64,000 nt of DNA from a bacterium (lineage in GTDB: Bacteria; Bacillota; Clostridia; Lachnospirales; Lachnospiraceae), in the NCBI GenBank assembly GCA_030524675.1, contig JAUNGE010000002.1, positions 62,001 through 126,000 on the forward strand. Direction: 5' to 3'. Shown here in pieces: positions 19,301 through 26,990 of this stretch. Within the stretch, counting starts at the first letter, position 1, and the number at the start of each line of letters is the position of its first letter. The notes under the pieces were generated by a model that was given only the letters and a program-made list of their open reading frames with translations, was not told where the DNA came from and ran no database searches. Both the position numbers and the translations under genes were made by a program.

Positions 19301-20729
19301 GGAAGCAGGAACAAACATGTCTGATTTGATAACAGCAGTGGAGGAAGCAGAAAAGCTGAATCAGGCGGATTACACATCACAGACATGGGCAGAGTTCGAG
19401 ACTGCACTGAGCGAAGCGAAGGCGCTGATTTCTAATTCGTCTGCTTCAAAAGAGGAGAAAGACGCAGCGAAGGAAAAACTGCAGAATGCGATGGAAGCGC
19501 TGGTAAAGAAAGCAGACAAGACCGCACTGACAGCAGCGATTGAGAAGGCAGAAGCGCTGAAGGCGGAGGACTACACCGAAGAGAGCTGGAAGAAGGTACA
19601 GGAAGCGCTGGCAGCTGCAAAAGAGGCTGCGGCAGCAGAAGAGAATGTGGTACAGGCACAGGCAGACGAGGCAGTAAATGCCTTGAAAGCAGCAATAGAC
19701 GCGCTGGTAGTGAGAACGGATATGTCCGATTTGCAGGCAGCTGTGGCAGAAGCAGAGAAGTTGAATCAGGCGGATTACACATCACAGACATGGGCAGAGT
19801 TCGAGACTGCACTGAGCGAAGCGAAGGCGCTGATTTCTAATTCGTCTGCTTCAAAAGAGGAGAAAGACGCAGCGAAGGAAAAACTGCAGAATGCGATGGA
19901 AGCGCTGGTAAAGAAAGCAGACAAGACCGCACTGACAGCAGCGATTGAGAAGGCAGAAGCGCTGAAGGCGGAGGACTACACCGAAGAGAGCTGGAAGAAG
20001 GTACAGGAAGCGCTGGCAGCTGCAAAAGAGGCTGCGGCAGCAGAAGATGCAGTACAGGCACAGGTAGACGAGGCAGTGAATGCATTGAACGTGGCATATG
20101 ATGCCCTGGAGAAGAAGCCGGAACAGCCAGATAAACCGGAACAGCCAGACAAGCCAGATGACACAGAAGATAACACCGATGATACCAATATGAGCAGCAG
20201 TTCAGATGATGATGAATCTCTGGACGAAGTGAGAAAACCAAACTACGTAATATTGGAAGGCAATGTTCCATCAGAAACTAGAATCGGATTCTGGAGAAAA
20301 ATTGCTATGCAGACTTGGCAGTTTGTAAAAGCAGATGGAGCTTATGCAAGAAATGAGTGGGTGTTTGTCAATGGAAAGTGGTATTTGTTCGGCGGGGACA
20401 CCAAGATGGCTCAGGGATGGGCAAAAGTCAATGGCACCTGGTATTACTTGGATGAGATAAATGGAGACATGAAGACTGGTTGGCAGTTTATCAAGAATAA
20501 ATGGTACTATCTGGATCCAGTAAATGGAGACATGAAGACCGGCTGGCAGCTTATCAATGAGAAATGGTATTATCTGGATCTGGTAAATGGAGACATGAAA
20601 ACTGGTTGGCAGATGGTAAATGATGAGTGGTATTACCTGGATGGTGTAAACGGAGATATGAAAACCGGAATGGTACAGACAGACGGAAACTGGTATTCTC
20701 TTGATGAAAGCGGACGTTGGATTCACTAA
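13335..20729 (+). CDS. Giant secreted GH59-like glycosidase with lectin, FIVAR and wall-binding modules
   Basis: A 2464-residue exported protein; the start is the ATG at 13335, 5 nt after AGGAGG. Order: signal peptide (1 to about 33); linker; module LVYFIDSG (about 136-290); LamG-like domain (about 300-500); GH59-type catalytic domain (about 515-1040); a C-terminal GALC-like lectin part (about 1040-1266); carbohydrate-binding-like domain (about 1290-1394); helical repeat and Ig-like region (about 1404-1573); a second LVYMIDMG module (about 1573-1735); a second LamG-like domain (about 1737-1930); five FIVAR-like repeats (about 1930-2258); a Pro/Asp/Glu linker; choline-binding-type W/Y repeats (about 2322-2464). 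Similarity to galactocerebrosidase is visible in RDPWSGYV and GDYRWTNYK. By analogy the acid/base is Glu675 (GVNES) and the nucleophile Glu777 (IWNSEA). It probably releases galactose at the cell surface; the substrate is unproven. No LPXTG motif. Confidence 0.85.
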   Translation: MWNKKRVLSVVLGVAMATSSMTPPTSAYAAGTGKKEAQNPDENTADKAADDALESKNSESKVATASNAQRAPKASMSNALKAQAEETHLAVYAGTLPEIDTEEELDVSDFEEPYSTVEVEGTDGTVYQVEVVPENLVYFIDSGVENSPAYDAVRRLVGSGLKNEKADAKWSESAGWGYTGKKSDKASTNAEDKTDTGFYGESEAGHPISYQFELEAGSYTITSSHKDWWAKNRPMSMTLSYDGKTVDAGSVYATGVNEFTFTLKEAQTVTYTINNTGWEAAIVSWVAIAEADPADVEPEVNWTEPLDDTGNLSVRTGASMQPDLGDGSMASVSSGWISGGNSAVDGGAVINDAENYFKADQFTLYTDFMFQEAHDNTSAFLIGNKENHIRLIPRTTAGKAILRVHTNGKDTDYELKGSISADKWHAVAVLYEEDEDQGMVTLCLDGTQIADSIGIGFKFSEQDEITAGYGITYGTGFMRTGNYDNIVVGDAKVTVRTALEETKARAKDKSVVDMNRIVIDADEVEKAAANMNGLTFKGFGVLDCNSTNALLLDYKAQQPEKYWEMMEILFGGEHPIMQHVKIEMGNDKNNSTGSQACTMRYSNEYPDVSRVTGFQLAADAKKINPNVKVSLLYWRAPGWVGNNQDNIYKWMKNTAIAAYREYGYMLDIIAPGVNESKDDPNWMKNFNQRIENDTEGMISSDPEVAGFHGDEAELFHKIQIIMSDEVGIASCGPQMVSDEELRNAVDIVGYHYNTDDDSQGNFKKLAEQYDKEIWNSEAQATFGSTADRPNNNMVDGADLGTGIGGNGGPLEMANTVIKGFVNSRRTHFIYQPTFGAFYEGTQYNYKDVMAARDPWSGYVNYDAALNIMQHFTKFAVTGWEYDTPDENVVWRALPGASKSTATGTNPVNGRNGGDNYMTLAAPDKSAFSVIINNDSGKEKSFTIYPRNLELGEDAQLEVWETRAADEGEAYNANYMKCIQTLSPEKDGTYKVTVKPWSIVTVTSLDMADEEEELALPMASEDGRYVLDTDETGKKQDETDGYLYADDFDYADMGNVTTYENGQIVESDTSFIDSRGGSDGFYPLYTQDVNGTFEVVMKEDGNGVLKMNGQTGGSCWNGGEPATILGDYRWTNYKASVDFNLNSTSEYMLLGVRQRGAAGGGDNKVGMSAYNLALNGTGSWVLRRYSSEIARGTVKIENLSACNVAIQAVGDTVTVYIEGKEIYTYTDQNPQLEGRIMLGVGLPGGSWGAGEFDNLKVERIEGYTPYFTMIHDNLHMKKWDGDEVGSDALVYEGNWSHRNQVGSNVSQRSLSSTSEAGASVSYTFTGTGFALIGSNGGSAKVNVEIDGEQAETNMSTIATSSHQPYLVIRGLENGEHTVKISLASGKLDVDSFGYITANDVVSSGVDVSGLQSVIAAMNDLNESDYDSDSWKAYQTALSAGNVRFNMETAGRLLADPVAYGADQESVNEMTAHFETILENLLRKDAPVEILSTEGIPKMLAIPVSGDLTNLMGGQLPDTIAVKNADGTTNEQAEITWEISGNTAQAYSTVSVVGTVTGGKNLTVTVPAEVIPSGLVYMIDMGTDDTSVYDVYKENCPELKNDTNDKVSENGSWGRGNANVKSDTNPLNKLDTGIYSGSDIVYTLPLEAGMYTLTAGFKEWWGYGRDMSQTISYTLADGSVRTISGDAVSFGERGNAESSTTFVLPEDAVVSYTLKKTANQDSVISWLAVAKAGIEEESSWEPIFSSNEDNQWEGLITQGTVVTQEDPEQGEVLHMNAAGTTYAQIDPNAVDFTSRENMTLSFDLKSETADGNFFTVAIGQDTNQYFFMRTRKDNTYIAITKGSWSKEQSQTAQIDTYNKWVHVDLVFTPDQIINYMDGVPVSTINKTVFMTDLGKNPVVYLGRSFYSGDKYFAGAFDNIKVYNRARSEEELALSYLVDKAEKRNEEDYTFESWNTFADALTEAKKVLANASATAEEIAEAKDSLQAAMDALEAGTNMSDLITAVEEAEKLNQADYTSQTWAEFETALSEAKALISNSSASKEEKDAAKEKLQNAMEALVKKADKTALTAAIEKAEALKAEDYTEESWKKVQEALAAAKEAAAAEENVVQAQADEAVNALKAAIDALVVRTDMSDLQAAVAEAEKLNQADYTSQTWAEFETALSEAKALISNSSASKEEKDAAKEKLQNAMEALVKKADKTALTAAIEKAEALKAEDYTEESWKKVQEALAAAKEAAAAEDAVQAQVDEAVNALNVAYDALEKKPEQPDKPEQPDKPDDTEDNTDDTNMSSSSDDDESLDEVRKPNYVILEGNVPSETRIGFWRKIAMQTWQFVKADGAYARNEWVFVNGKWYLFGGDTKMAQGWAKVNGTWYYLDEINGDMKTGWQFIKNKWYYLDPVNGDMKTGWQLINEKWYYLDLVNGDMKTGWQMVNDEWYYLDGVNGDMKTGMVQTDGNWYSLDESGRWIH
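19357..19642 (+). repeat. Exact internal repeat, copy 1 (two FIVAR units)
   Basis: A 286-bp segment that appears identical to 19762-20047, with a period of 405 bp (135 codons, in frame). It encodes two FIVAR-like helical units. No difference was seen even at silent sites, which points to recent duplication or gene conversion. Confidence 0.85.
19762..20047 (+). repeat. Exact internal repeat, copy 2 (two FIVAR units)
   Basis: Second copy of the 286-bp segment at 19357-19642. The boundary lies where ENVVQAQAD in the first copy becomes DAVQAQVD in the second. Confidence 0.85.
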
Positions 20730-20815
20730 AAAGATAGGCAATATGAAATAAGCAGATGTGTGCCATTGTCCTGTGATGCAGCAGGCAAGGTCGCAGGATG
20801 ATGGAATACATACAA

Positions 20816-20872
20816 TGGGACTACCATAAAACAGGCGGAAACGAGTTTTATGATAGTCCCATCTTTCTTTTT
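20816..20872 (+). terminator. Terminator of the giant glycosidase gene
   Basis: 17-bp arms, 20816-20832 with 20845-20861, with one mismatch or G-U pair. TCTTTCTTTTTAT follows. It also separates this gene from the convergent sigG. Confidence 0.8.
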
Positions 20873-20945
20873 ATGTGTTTGTATAGAAAATGGAGCGTAT
20901 GATGCAGAAAAAATCTCTGCATGGGAAAAGAAAATTGAGCAGATT

Positions 20946-21722
20946 TCAGTTCAGATAATTTCTCATGGATTTCAGGGCATTTTTTTCGAGCCGGCTGACT
21001 TGCGCCTGACTGATATGGATTTCTTCTGCGACCTCCATCTGGGTTTTCCCCTCAAAAAAACGCATATCAATAATGTGCCGCTCTCTCTCCGGCAGCCGTT
21101 TCATCGCCTCATTGAGGGAGATTTCCTCCACCCAGTTTTCCTCTGTACTTTTCTTGTCGCTGATTTGGTCCATAACGTAGAGAGGGTCTCCGCCGTCCGT
21201 GTAGACTGGCTCGTACAGACTGACTGGACTCTGGATGGCGTCGAGCGCATAGGCGACTTCCTCTTTGCTCAGGCCGATCTCCTGTGCAATCTCGCAGATA
21301 GTCGGCTCTTTCTGGTTCTTTTTTACCAGGTTTTCCCTGGTATAGATCGCTTTGTATGCAGTATCGCGCAGGGAACGGCTGACGCGGATGGAATTGTTAT
21401 CGCGCAGATAACGCCTCACCTCACCGAGAATCATGGGCACCGCATAGGTGGAAAATTTGACATTCTGTGTGATATCGAAATTGTCAATGGCTTTGATAAG
21501 TCCAATGCAGCCTATCTGAAACAGATCATCCACATTCTCGTGATTGCCGGAGAAGCGCTGAATCACGCTTAGAACAAGGCGCAGATTCCCCTTGATATAT
21601 TGTTCCCTTGCCTCCATGTCTCCATCTAAAATTCGCTTGAATAAGGATTCTTTTTCTTCGTTGCTAAGTAATGGGAGTTTCGCTGTGTTCACTCCGCAGA
21701 TTTCTACTTTGTATACTGGCAT
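20946..21722 (-). CDS. sigG: Sporulation RNA polymerase sigma factor SigG
   Basis: A 258-residue sigma-70 family factor directing late forespore gene expression. The start at 21722 (MPVYKVEICGV) has GGAGG upstream and reproduces the SigG N-terminus; the longer in-frame extension is not supported. Region 2 shows VDDLFQIGCIGLIKAIDNFD and KFSTYAVPMI. Region 3 follows DNNSIRVSRSLRD. Region 4 has the helix-turn-helix GKTQMEVAEEIHISQAQVSR. It is strongly SigG-like rather than SigF- or SigE-like. It shows that the organism belongs to a spore-forming lineage. It is not next to spoIIGA-sigE, where many Clostridia keep it; the upstream neighbour is coaX. Confidence 0.93.
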   Translation of the reverse strand: MPVYKVEICGVNTAKLPLLSNEEKESLFKRILDGDMEAREQYIKGNLRLVLSVIQRFSGNHENVDDLFQIGCIGLIKAIDNFDITQNVKFSTYAVPMILGEVRRYLRDNNSIRVSRSLRDTAYKAIYTRENLVKKNQKEPTICEIAQEIGLSKEEVAYALDAIQSPVSLYEPVYTDGGDPLYVMDQISDKKSTEENWVEEISLNEAMKRLPERERHIIDMRFFEGKTQMEVAEEIHISQAQVSRLEKNALKSMRNYLN

Positions 21723-22031
21723 ATCTACTACCTCCACATTTGTCAACTTGTTATGATTCACAGTCCGGATTTCAACTGGCTGGTCCAGCCACCCTGCCAG
21801 ACTCACCATGCCGGATGCAAAGAGGCCAAAATACCTTTTGACCTCAACATTGATAAAAACTTTATAAAAGAATGATTTACAGATTCCGGAAGTTTTATAC
21901 TTCCAGATTTTTGAAACATAAAAGAAATACATCCCTATTTTGTCACTTCTTGACTGTGGACAGCAGAAATTTTGTGAAGCAGTATGGAGCGTAGCAAAGA
22001 GAGATTGAAGAAAGAATGTCCGTTTGGCAGC

Positions 22032-22796
22032 TTATTTATTCTTATTGTACAGAATCAAAAGTCCTTTCAGCAGCAGGTCATCCTCATATGCAATCTGGTG
22101 TTTGCAGAGTGGGGTGATAAATTTTGCCAGTCCGCCTGTTGCCACAACAGAAGTAGTGGTACCGAGTTCTGCCTCCATCCGGTCGATGATGCCGTCAATC
22201 ATGGACGCATTGCCGTACATAATACCAGCGCGCATACAGTCGATAGTATTTTTCCCGATTACCTTGTTCGGTACATCCAAGCTGATGTAGGGAAGCTGCG
22301 CCGCCTTGCCGCTCAGAGAGTCCAGAGAGACTTTCAGTCCAGGAAGAATCACGCCGCCGATGTAATTTCCTGCCTGGTCCACGACAGACATCGTAGTGGC
22401 GGTTCCCATGTCAATCACGATGATTGGGCATGGATATTCGCGGATGGCAGCGACCGCATCCACAATCATGTCGCTTCCCACAGTTTTGGGGTTGTCCATG
22501 AGGATATTCAGCCCTGTCTTCATGCCAGACCCCACCAGCATGGGACGGAATCCACAGATTTTCTCCACGGCAGAGAGAATTGTGGCGTTTAACGGCGGCA
22601 CAACGGAGGAGAGAATAGCGCCCTCGATGGCAGATGGGGTGATGTCGTGAATTTCCAGGATGCTCTTGATATTGACCGCATATTCGAGGTCCGTCTTTCC
22701 GTGGTTTGTGGTGACGCGCTCCACAAAGTAGGTTTTTTCATTGTCAATGCCGCCGATGACAATGTTGGTGTTTCCCATGTCTATTGTCAAAATCAT
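22032..22796 (-). CDS. coaX: Type III pantothenate kinase
   Basis: A 254-residue enzyme of the ASKHA fold that phosphorylates pantothenate, the first step of coenzyme A synthesis. The N-terminal phosphate loop MILTIDMGNTNI, the central VIDMGTATT motif and VVATGGLAKF near the C-terminus are diagnostic of CoaX. AAGGAG precedes the ATG. The next CoA gene, coaBC, lies about 8 kb away at 30.6 kb. No biotin-protein ligase domain is fused. Confidence 0.93.
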   Translation of the reverse strand: MILTIDMGNTNIVIGGIDNEKTYFVERVTTNHGKTDLEYAVNIKSILEIHDITPSAIEGAILSSVVPPLNATILSAVEKICGFRPMLVGSGMKTGLNILMDNPKTVGSDMIVDAVAAIREYPCPIIVIDMGTATTMSVVDQAGNYIGGVILPGLKVSLDSLSGKAAQLPYISLDVPNKVIGKNTIDCMRAGIMYGNASMIDGIIDRMEAELGTTTSVVATGGLAKFITPLCKHQIAYEDDLLLKGLLILYNKNK

Positions 22797-23012
22797 AAAA
22801 GACTCCTTTTCTGAGAATTTATTTTGTGGTATAGTAAAAATACATCCTTAATGTAGCATATTTTAAATAGAAACACAAGAATAGAAAGATAAGAAAAGGT
22901 TTGTTGAAAAGTTAAGCTTTTATTGTAAGAAATGTAATGTAAGAAAAGATTTGCAAAGAAGATATGGTGGCATAAACTACACAACAAAGAAGACACAAAG
23001 GCGGGGAACAAA

Positions 23013-24074
23013 ATGAAAAAAATTCTGGTGGTGGATGATGAGCCGATGGTGCTGAGAGGAATTTCCCTGATATTGGAGCAATCCCATTTGGATATTGACC
23101 AGATACTGTCAGCGGAAAATGGGATTGAAGCGCTGTTTCTCATAGAAAATGAGAAGCCGGATTTAGTACTCACGGACATTCGGATGCCAAAATTAGATGG
23201 GATAGAACTGACGAGACTCATCAGCGAGCAGTATCCCGAGGTGAGTGTGATTATCATATCAGGATATGATGATTTTGCATATGCCAGGAAAGCGATTCAG
23301 TATGGAGTAAAGGATTATATTTTAAAACCAGTTCAGAGAGAAGAACTGATTCAGTCTGTGAGCAGCGTGATTTATCAGCAGACGCAGAAAGACAGGGCAT
23401 ATGTCTCCCACAGGGAACTGGATGAGATATTGGTTTTATTTGTCAACTGGTTCAGCCTGCAGAGTAAAGAATGTCTGCGGGAGGGGATGGAAAAAGTGGA
23501 AAAACTGTTTGCAGAATTGCCAGCTTCTCACAGAAAAAAAGTAGCCAGCGATATGTGCAGTTCTCTGCTCTATAAAGTTTCTATGAAGCTGGGATGTTCG
23601 CTCAATGTAACTCCTGTTCTGCCAAAAGGAGATGAAACGGAAGAGTGGATTGCCTGGTTTCAGACGTTTCTGGAGGACGTGGCAGTACAGATACGACTTC
23701 ATATAGAGGGAGAGGACTATCGGCAGATTCTTTTGAAAATGGCGAAAGACTATGTGGAAGAGCACTACAATGAGGAGATTTCTCTGAATGAGATTGCGGC
23801 AAAAACGGGATTTAGCAGCAGCTATTTCAGCCAGATATTCAAGGAAAATGTGGGGTGCAGTTTTGTGCAGTACCGGACAAAGCTGCGCATAGAAAAAGCG
23901 ATGGAAATGATAGCTTTCTCAAAAAAGAATATCACAGAAATTGCCATGAAGATAGGATACAATGACACGTCTTACTTTGTGCGTGCTTTTAAAGAGTATA
24001 CAGGCATGACACCAAGCCAATATAAGAAAAAGAGAAATGAGAAGACAGCAGAAAATGAAGAAATGGAAAGATAG
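23013..24074 (+). CDS. Response regulator, YesN type (REC + AraC HTH), second system
   Basis: A 353-residue regulator. The receiver domain (1 to about 120) has VDDEP and acceptor Asp in VLTDIRMP (about residue 54). A short middle part leads to the AraC DNA-binding domain (about 250-345) with GFSSSYFSQIFKENVG and the closing YFVRAFKEYTGMTPSQY. It is shorter than the first YesN-like protein, mainly in the linker. Its 3' end overlaps the next gene, so regulator and kinase are co-translated. It probably controls the transporter operon at 26045. Confidence 0.92.
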   Translation: MKKILVVDDEPMVLRGISLILEQSHLDIDQILSAENGIEALFLIENEKPDLVLTDIRMPKLDGIELTRLISEQYPEVSVIIISGYDDFAYARKAIQYGVKDYILKPVQREELIQSVSSVIYQQTQKDRAYVSHRELDEILVLFVNWFSLQSKECLREGMEKVEKLFAELPASHRKKVASDMCSSLLYKVSMKLGCSLNVTPVLPKGDETEEWIAWFQTFLEDVAVQIRLHIEGEDYRQILLKMAKDYVEEHYNEEISLNEIAAKTGFSSSYFSQIFKENVGCSFVQYRTKLRIEKAMEMIAFSKKNITEIAMKIGYNDTSYFVRAFKEYTGMTPSQYKKKRNEKTAENEEMER

Positions 24075-25857
24075 ATTTTTTTCGATGTCTCTGTTTATGC
24101 AGTTCAGCGTTTCCATGGCGGCAGTGATTCTTGTCCCCATCCTGATTGTGATTGCTATCAGCTACAGAAGAGCCAGCACGCAGATTCGTTCGCTGACAGA
24201 TGATATGCTGACGGATATTACGGCGAATATCAGCAAGGAACTGGACAATATGACAGGGGAGTTGGAGTGGATTCTTCTGCAGATTGCGGAGAATAGAAAT
24301 GTCTCAGAGTTTGTAGAAAAGGATCTTTCTAATTATTATGCCAGATATGAACTGTGGCGGTGGGGAAAATCGGAGATTTATTTTAGACGAATGAATTACC
24401 GCTTTCCTGTACTGACTAATATTATGGTGATAGGAGACAATGGAATTACCTGTTCCATGAATTATAATGCAAATGAGACAGCTGGAACATGGTCTTATCA
24501 TACAGCGGTACTGGAGGATCTGTGGGCGGATCTGCTTCCCACCGATCCGGTTCGGACGGTTTTATACCGCTATCCGCAGGACAAACATCAGATTCCCTAT
24601 CTTTTGTTTTTGAAAAGAATTCCTGCTTCTAATATTTTTGTGAGCCATGGAACACTGATGTTGGGAATGAGAGCGCAGGATTTGAACCAGCTGATGGGGA
24701 AAATTGATACCAGAGGTGGGGCTATTTGGGTGGCAGACGCACAGGGAACCATTTTATATCACAATGACAGAGAAAAGATAGGTTCTGATATGGCAGAGTT
24801 TCTTTCTTTGAACCCAAAGGAAGGAGAAAGAGGCAGCTTTATACAGAAGTTTGGAGATGAAAAATGCATGTTCAACTATCATGTTTCCAGTCAGAATGGA
24901 TGGATCACTGTGGCGCAGATGTCGGTTGCGGCGGTCAATGAGCCGATCAGCGGACTGCGCATGGCGTTTTTGTTTTCCGGCTTTTTTTCCGCTCTTCTGG
25001 TGTTTGGCATCGCGTACATGCTGATTCGCTCTATCCTAAATCCCATACAGCGTCTGGAGCAGGGAATGGAGACCGTCAGCGATGGCACATGGAAAAAAAT
25101 TGAAGTTTTGGAGGGAAGCCCTGAGATTATCCATCTGACCCAAGAGTACAATCATATGGTGGACAAGATAAGCAGTCTGGTGGAAACCGTGTATAAAGTA
25201 GAGCTGGAGAAATCCCAGTATGAGTTGGACAAAAAAGCGGCAGAATTTCAGGCGCTGCAATCGCAGATTAACCCCCATTTTCTGTACAACACACTGGGCG
25301 TTATCAGCAGTTATGCGATGATTGAGAATGATACTTCCATTGAACAGATGACAGGCGCGTTGAGCAAAATGCTGCGCTATGCAGTGCAGGATGCCATGGA
25401 GTCCGTGCAGCTGCGGGATGAGGTGGGACATGTGAAAAATTATCTTCGGATTATGACCTACCGCTATAAACGGATGCCGCAGATAGAGTGGAATCTGGGA
25501 GACTGTATGGAACAGCCTATTTTGAGGCTGACGATACAGCCTCTTGTGGAAAACTGTTTTCTGCATGGATTTAAGGACGGAATTGAGAGCGGCAGCTGGA
25601 TTCGGATTGAGGCAGAAATTCAGAAAGAATGTGTGCTGGTACAGGTGACAGACAATGGAAGTGGGGTCTCTTGGCTGAAGCCTGGGGAATCTTATGATTT
25701 TAGTGGAGACAAGAAATGCGGAACTGGTACGCAGAATGTCCATAAGAGAATACAAATTGCGTATGGAAAGCAGTATGGGCTGCATATGATTCATGCAGAA
25801 AGCGGCGGGACTATCATGCAGCTAAAGGTTCCCGTGGACGAGACAAGATTGTTTTGA
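24055..25857 (+). CDS. Sensor histidine kinase, YesM type, second system
   Basis: About 600 residues. Membrane helices lie near residues 10-35 and 300-320 and enclose an extracytoplasmic sensor domain. HAMP, the phospho-acceptor region LQSQINPHFLYNTLGVI and an ATPase domain with LVENCFLHGF and VTDNGSG follow. The start is uncertain: the ATG at 24055 (MKKWKDRF) is used, but an in-frame ATG at 24037 exists and neither has a strong ribosome binding site, consistent with coupling to the overlapping upstream gene. The stop lies just before a solo repeat end at 25859. Confidence 0.9.
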   Translation: MKKWKDRFFSMSLFMQFSVSMAAVILVPILIVIAISYRRASTQIRSLTDDMLTDITANISKELDNMTGELEWILLQIAENRNVSEFVEKDLSNYYARYELWRWGKSEIYFRRMNYRFPVLTNIMVIGDNGITCSMNYNANETAGTWSYHTAVLEDLWADLLPTDPVRTVLYRYPQDKHQIPYLLFLKRIPASNIFVSHGTLMLGMRAQDLNQLMGKIDTRGGAIWVADAQGTILYHNDREKIGSDMAEFLSLNPKEGERGSFIQKFGDEKCMFNYHVSSQNGWITVAQMSVAAVNEPISGLRMAFLFSGFFSALLVFGIAYMLIRSILNPIQRLEQGMETVSDGTWKKIEVLEGSPEIIHLTQEYNHMVDKISSLVETVYKVELEKSQYELDKKAAEFQALQSQINPHFLYNTLGVISSYAMIENDTSIEQMTGALSKMLRYAVQDAMESVQLRDEVGHVKNYLRIMTYRYKRMPQIEWNLGDCMEQPILRLTIQPLVENCFLHGFKDGIESGSWIRIEAEIQKECVLVQVTDNGSGVSWLKPGESYDFSGDKKCGTGTQNVHKRIQIAYGKQYGLHMIHAESGGTIMQLKVPVDETRLF

Positions 25858-25858
25858 T

Positions 25859-25880
25859 GCTTGACGGGGCTTTCATAGTA
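25859..25880 (+). repeat. Solo right end of repeat family 1
   Basis: GCTTGACGGGGCTTTCATAG and two more bases match the right end of the repeats at 38.9-39.4 and 53.0 kb. It starts directly after the stop codon of the kinase gene. No matching left end was found nearby, so it is probably a deletion remnant. Confidence 0.5.
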
Positions 25881-25975
25881 AAAATTTACCATGTTTTTCT
25901 AAAAAAAGTGCTATTTTTATAGAAAACATACAAAAAAGTAAAAAAAATCACAAATTATTCGTTGAAAAATACAAG

Positions 25976-26042
25976 AACTCCTCTCGGAAGTGTGTTATCC
26001 TTTGGTTAAAGAGATAAACGTCATGTAAGAGAGGAGTTTTTT
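25976..26042 (+). promoter_or_regulatory. Terminator-like hairpin covering the ribosome binding site
   Basis: Perfect 10-bp arms, AACTCCTCTC (25976-25985) and GAGAGGAGTT (26029-26038), are followed by TTTT up to 26042, two bases before the next ATG. The right arm contains the AGGAG ribosome binding site of the permease gene. It could act as an attenuator, as a translation block, or end transcription from upstream. The loop is about 43 nt. Confidence 0.55.
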
Positions 26043-26044
26043 GT

Positions 26045-26980
26045 ATGAAAGGGAAGAAAGACGCTGTCCATAAAAAACAGATGTTTCAAGATATCCGGCG
26101 GCACAAAGCGTTGTATATCATGGTAATTCCTGGAGTGATCTATTTTATCATTTTTAAGTACATTCCGCTGCTTGGAAATATCATCGCTTTTCAGGATTAT
26201 GATATTTTTGATGGTTTCTGGGCATCAAAGTTTGTTGGTCTGAAACATTTTAAGATTTTATTTCAGTATAGAGACTTTCAAAGAATTCTGGGAAATACTC
26301 TGATTATCAGTTTTTATGATTTGATATTTGGTTTTACGGCTCCACTGATACTGGCGCTGCTTATCAATGAGATTGGAAACGGCGTATTTAAAAAAGTGGT
26401 GCAGCAGGTAGTCTATCTTCCGCATTTTCTCTCGTGGACGATTATGGGAGGGATTGTGATTACACAGCTTCTCTCTCCATCTCAGGGACTGATTAATCTG
26501 CTGCTTCAAAAATTGGGATATGAACCGATCTACTTTATGATTCAACCTCAATATGCCCGTGCTATTGTGGTTCTGTCAGGTATCTGGCGCGATACAGGGT
26601 ATGGTACGGTTGTGTATCTGGCGGCTATGACGGCGGTGAGTCCGAGTCTTTATGAGGCGGCCGCGCTGGATGGAGCAGGAAAATTTAAGCAGCTTCTCTA
26701 TATCACACTTCCAAGTATTGTGCCGATTGTTATCACACTGTTTTTGATTCGGATAGGTCATTTTATGGATTTTGGATTTGAGAGAATCTGGGTGTTCTCC
26801 AATGCTTCCACAACGCCGGTTTTGGAGACGTTTGATACCTACATTTATAAAGCGGGGATTTTGGAAGGACGTTTCAGCTACACGACGGCGATTGGTGTGT
26901 TTAAGTCGATTGTCGGTTTTATCTTTCTGTTTTTTGGAAACAAACTGAGCAGAAAGTTCACAGGAGAGGGACTGTACTAG
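26045..26980 (+). CDS. Polysaccharide/sugar ABC transporter permease (LplB type)
   Basis: A 311-residue permease of the LplB/YtcP-related group, with about six helices. The segment LPHFLSWTIMGGIV and the EAA loop YEAAALDGAGKFKQLLYITL are typical. Its ribosome binding site lies inside a 10-bp inverted repeat. It is followed 10 bp later by the second permease. It probably imports an oligosaccharide or a sugar acid oligomer; no ATPase gene accompanies the operon. Confidence 0.9.
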   Translation: MKGKKDAVHKKQMFQDIRRHKALYIMVIPGVIYFIIFKYIPLLGNIIAFQDYDIFDGFWASKFVGLKHFKILFQYRDFQRILGNTLIISFYDLIFGFTAPLILALLINEIGNGVFKKVVQQVVYLPHFLSWTIMGGIVITQLLSPSQGLINLLLQKLGYEPIYFMIQPQYARAIVVLSGIWRDTGYGTVVYLAAMTAVSPSLYEAAALDGAGKFKQLLYITLPSIVPIVITLFLIRIGHFMDFGFERIWVFSNASTTPVLETFDTYIYKAGILEGRFSYTTAIGVFKSIVGFIFLFFGNKLSRKFTGEGLY

Positions 26981-26990
26981 GAGGGAAATT

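Noticed and set aside
22400-22796. A fused biotin-protein ligase or second function in coaX.
   Set aside because: The protein has normal CoaX length and only CoaX motifs.
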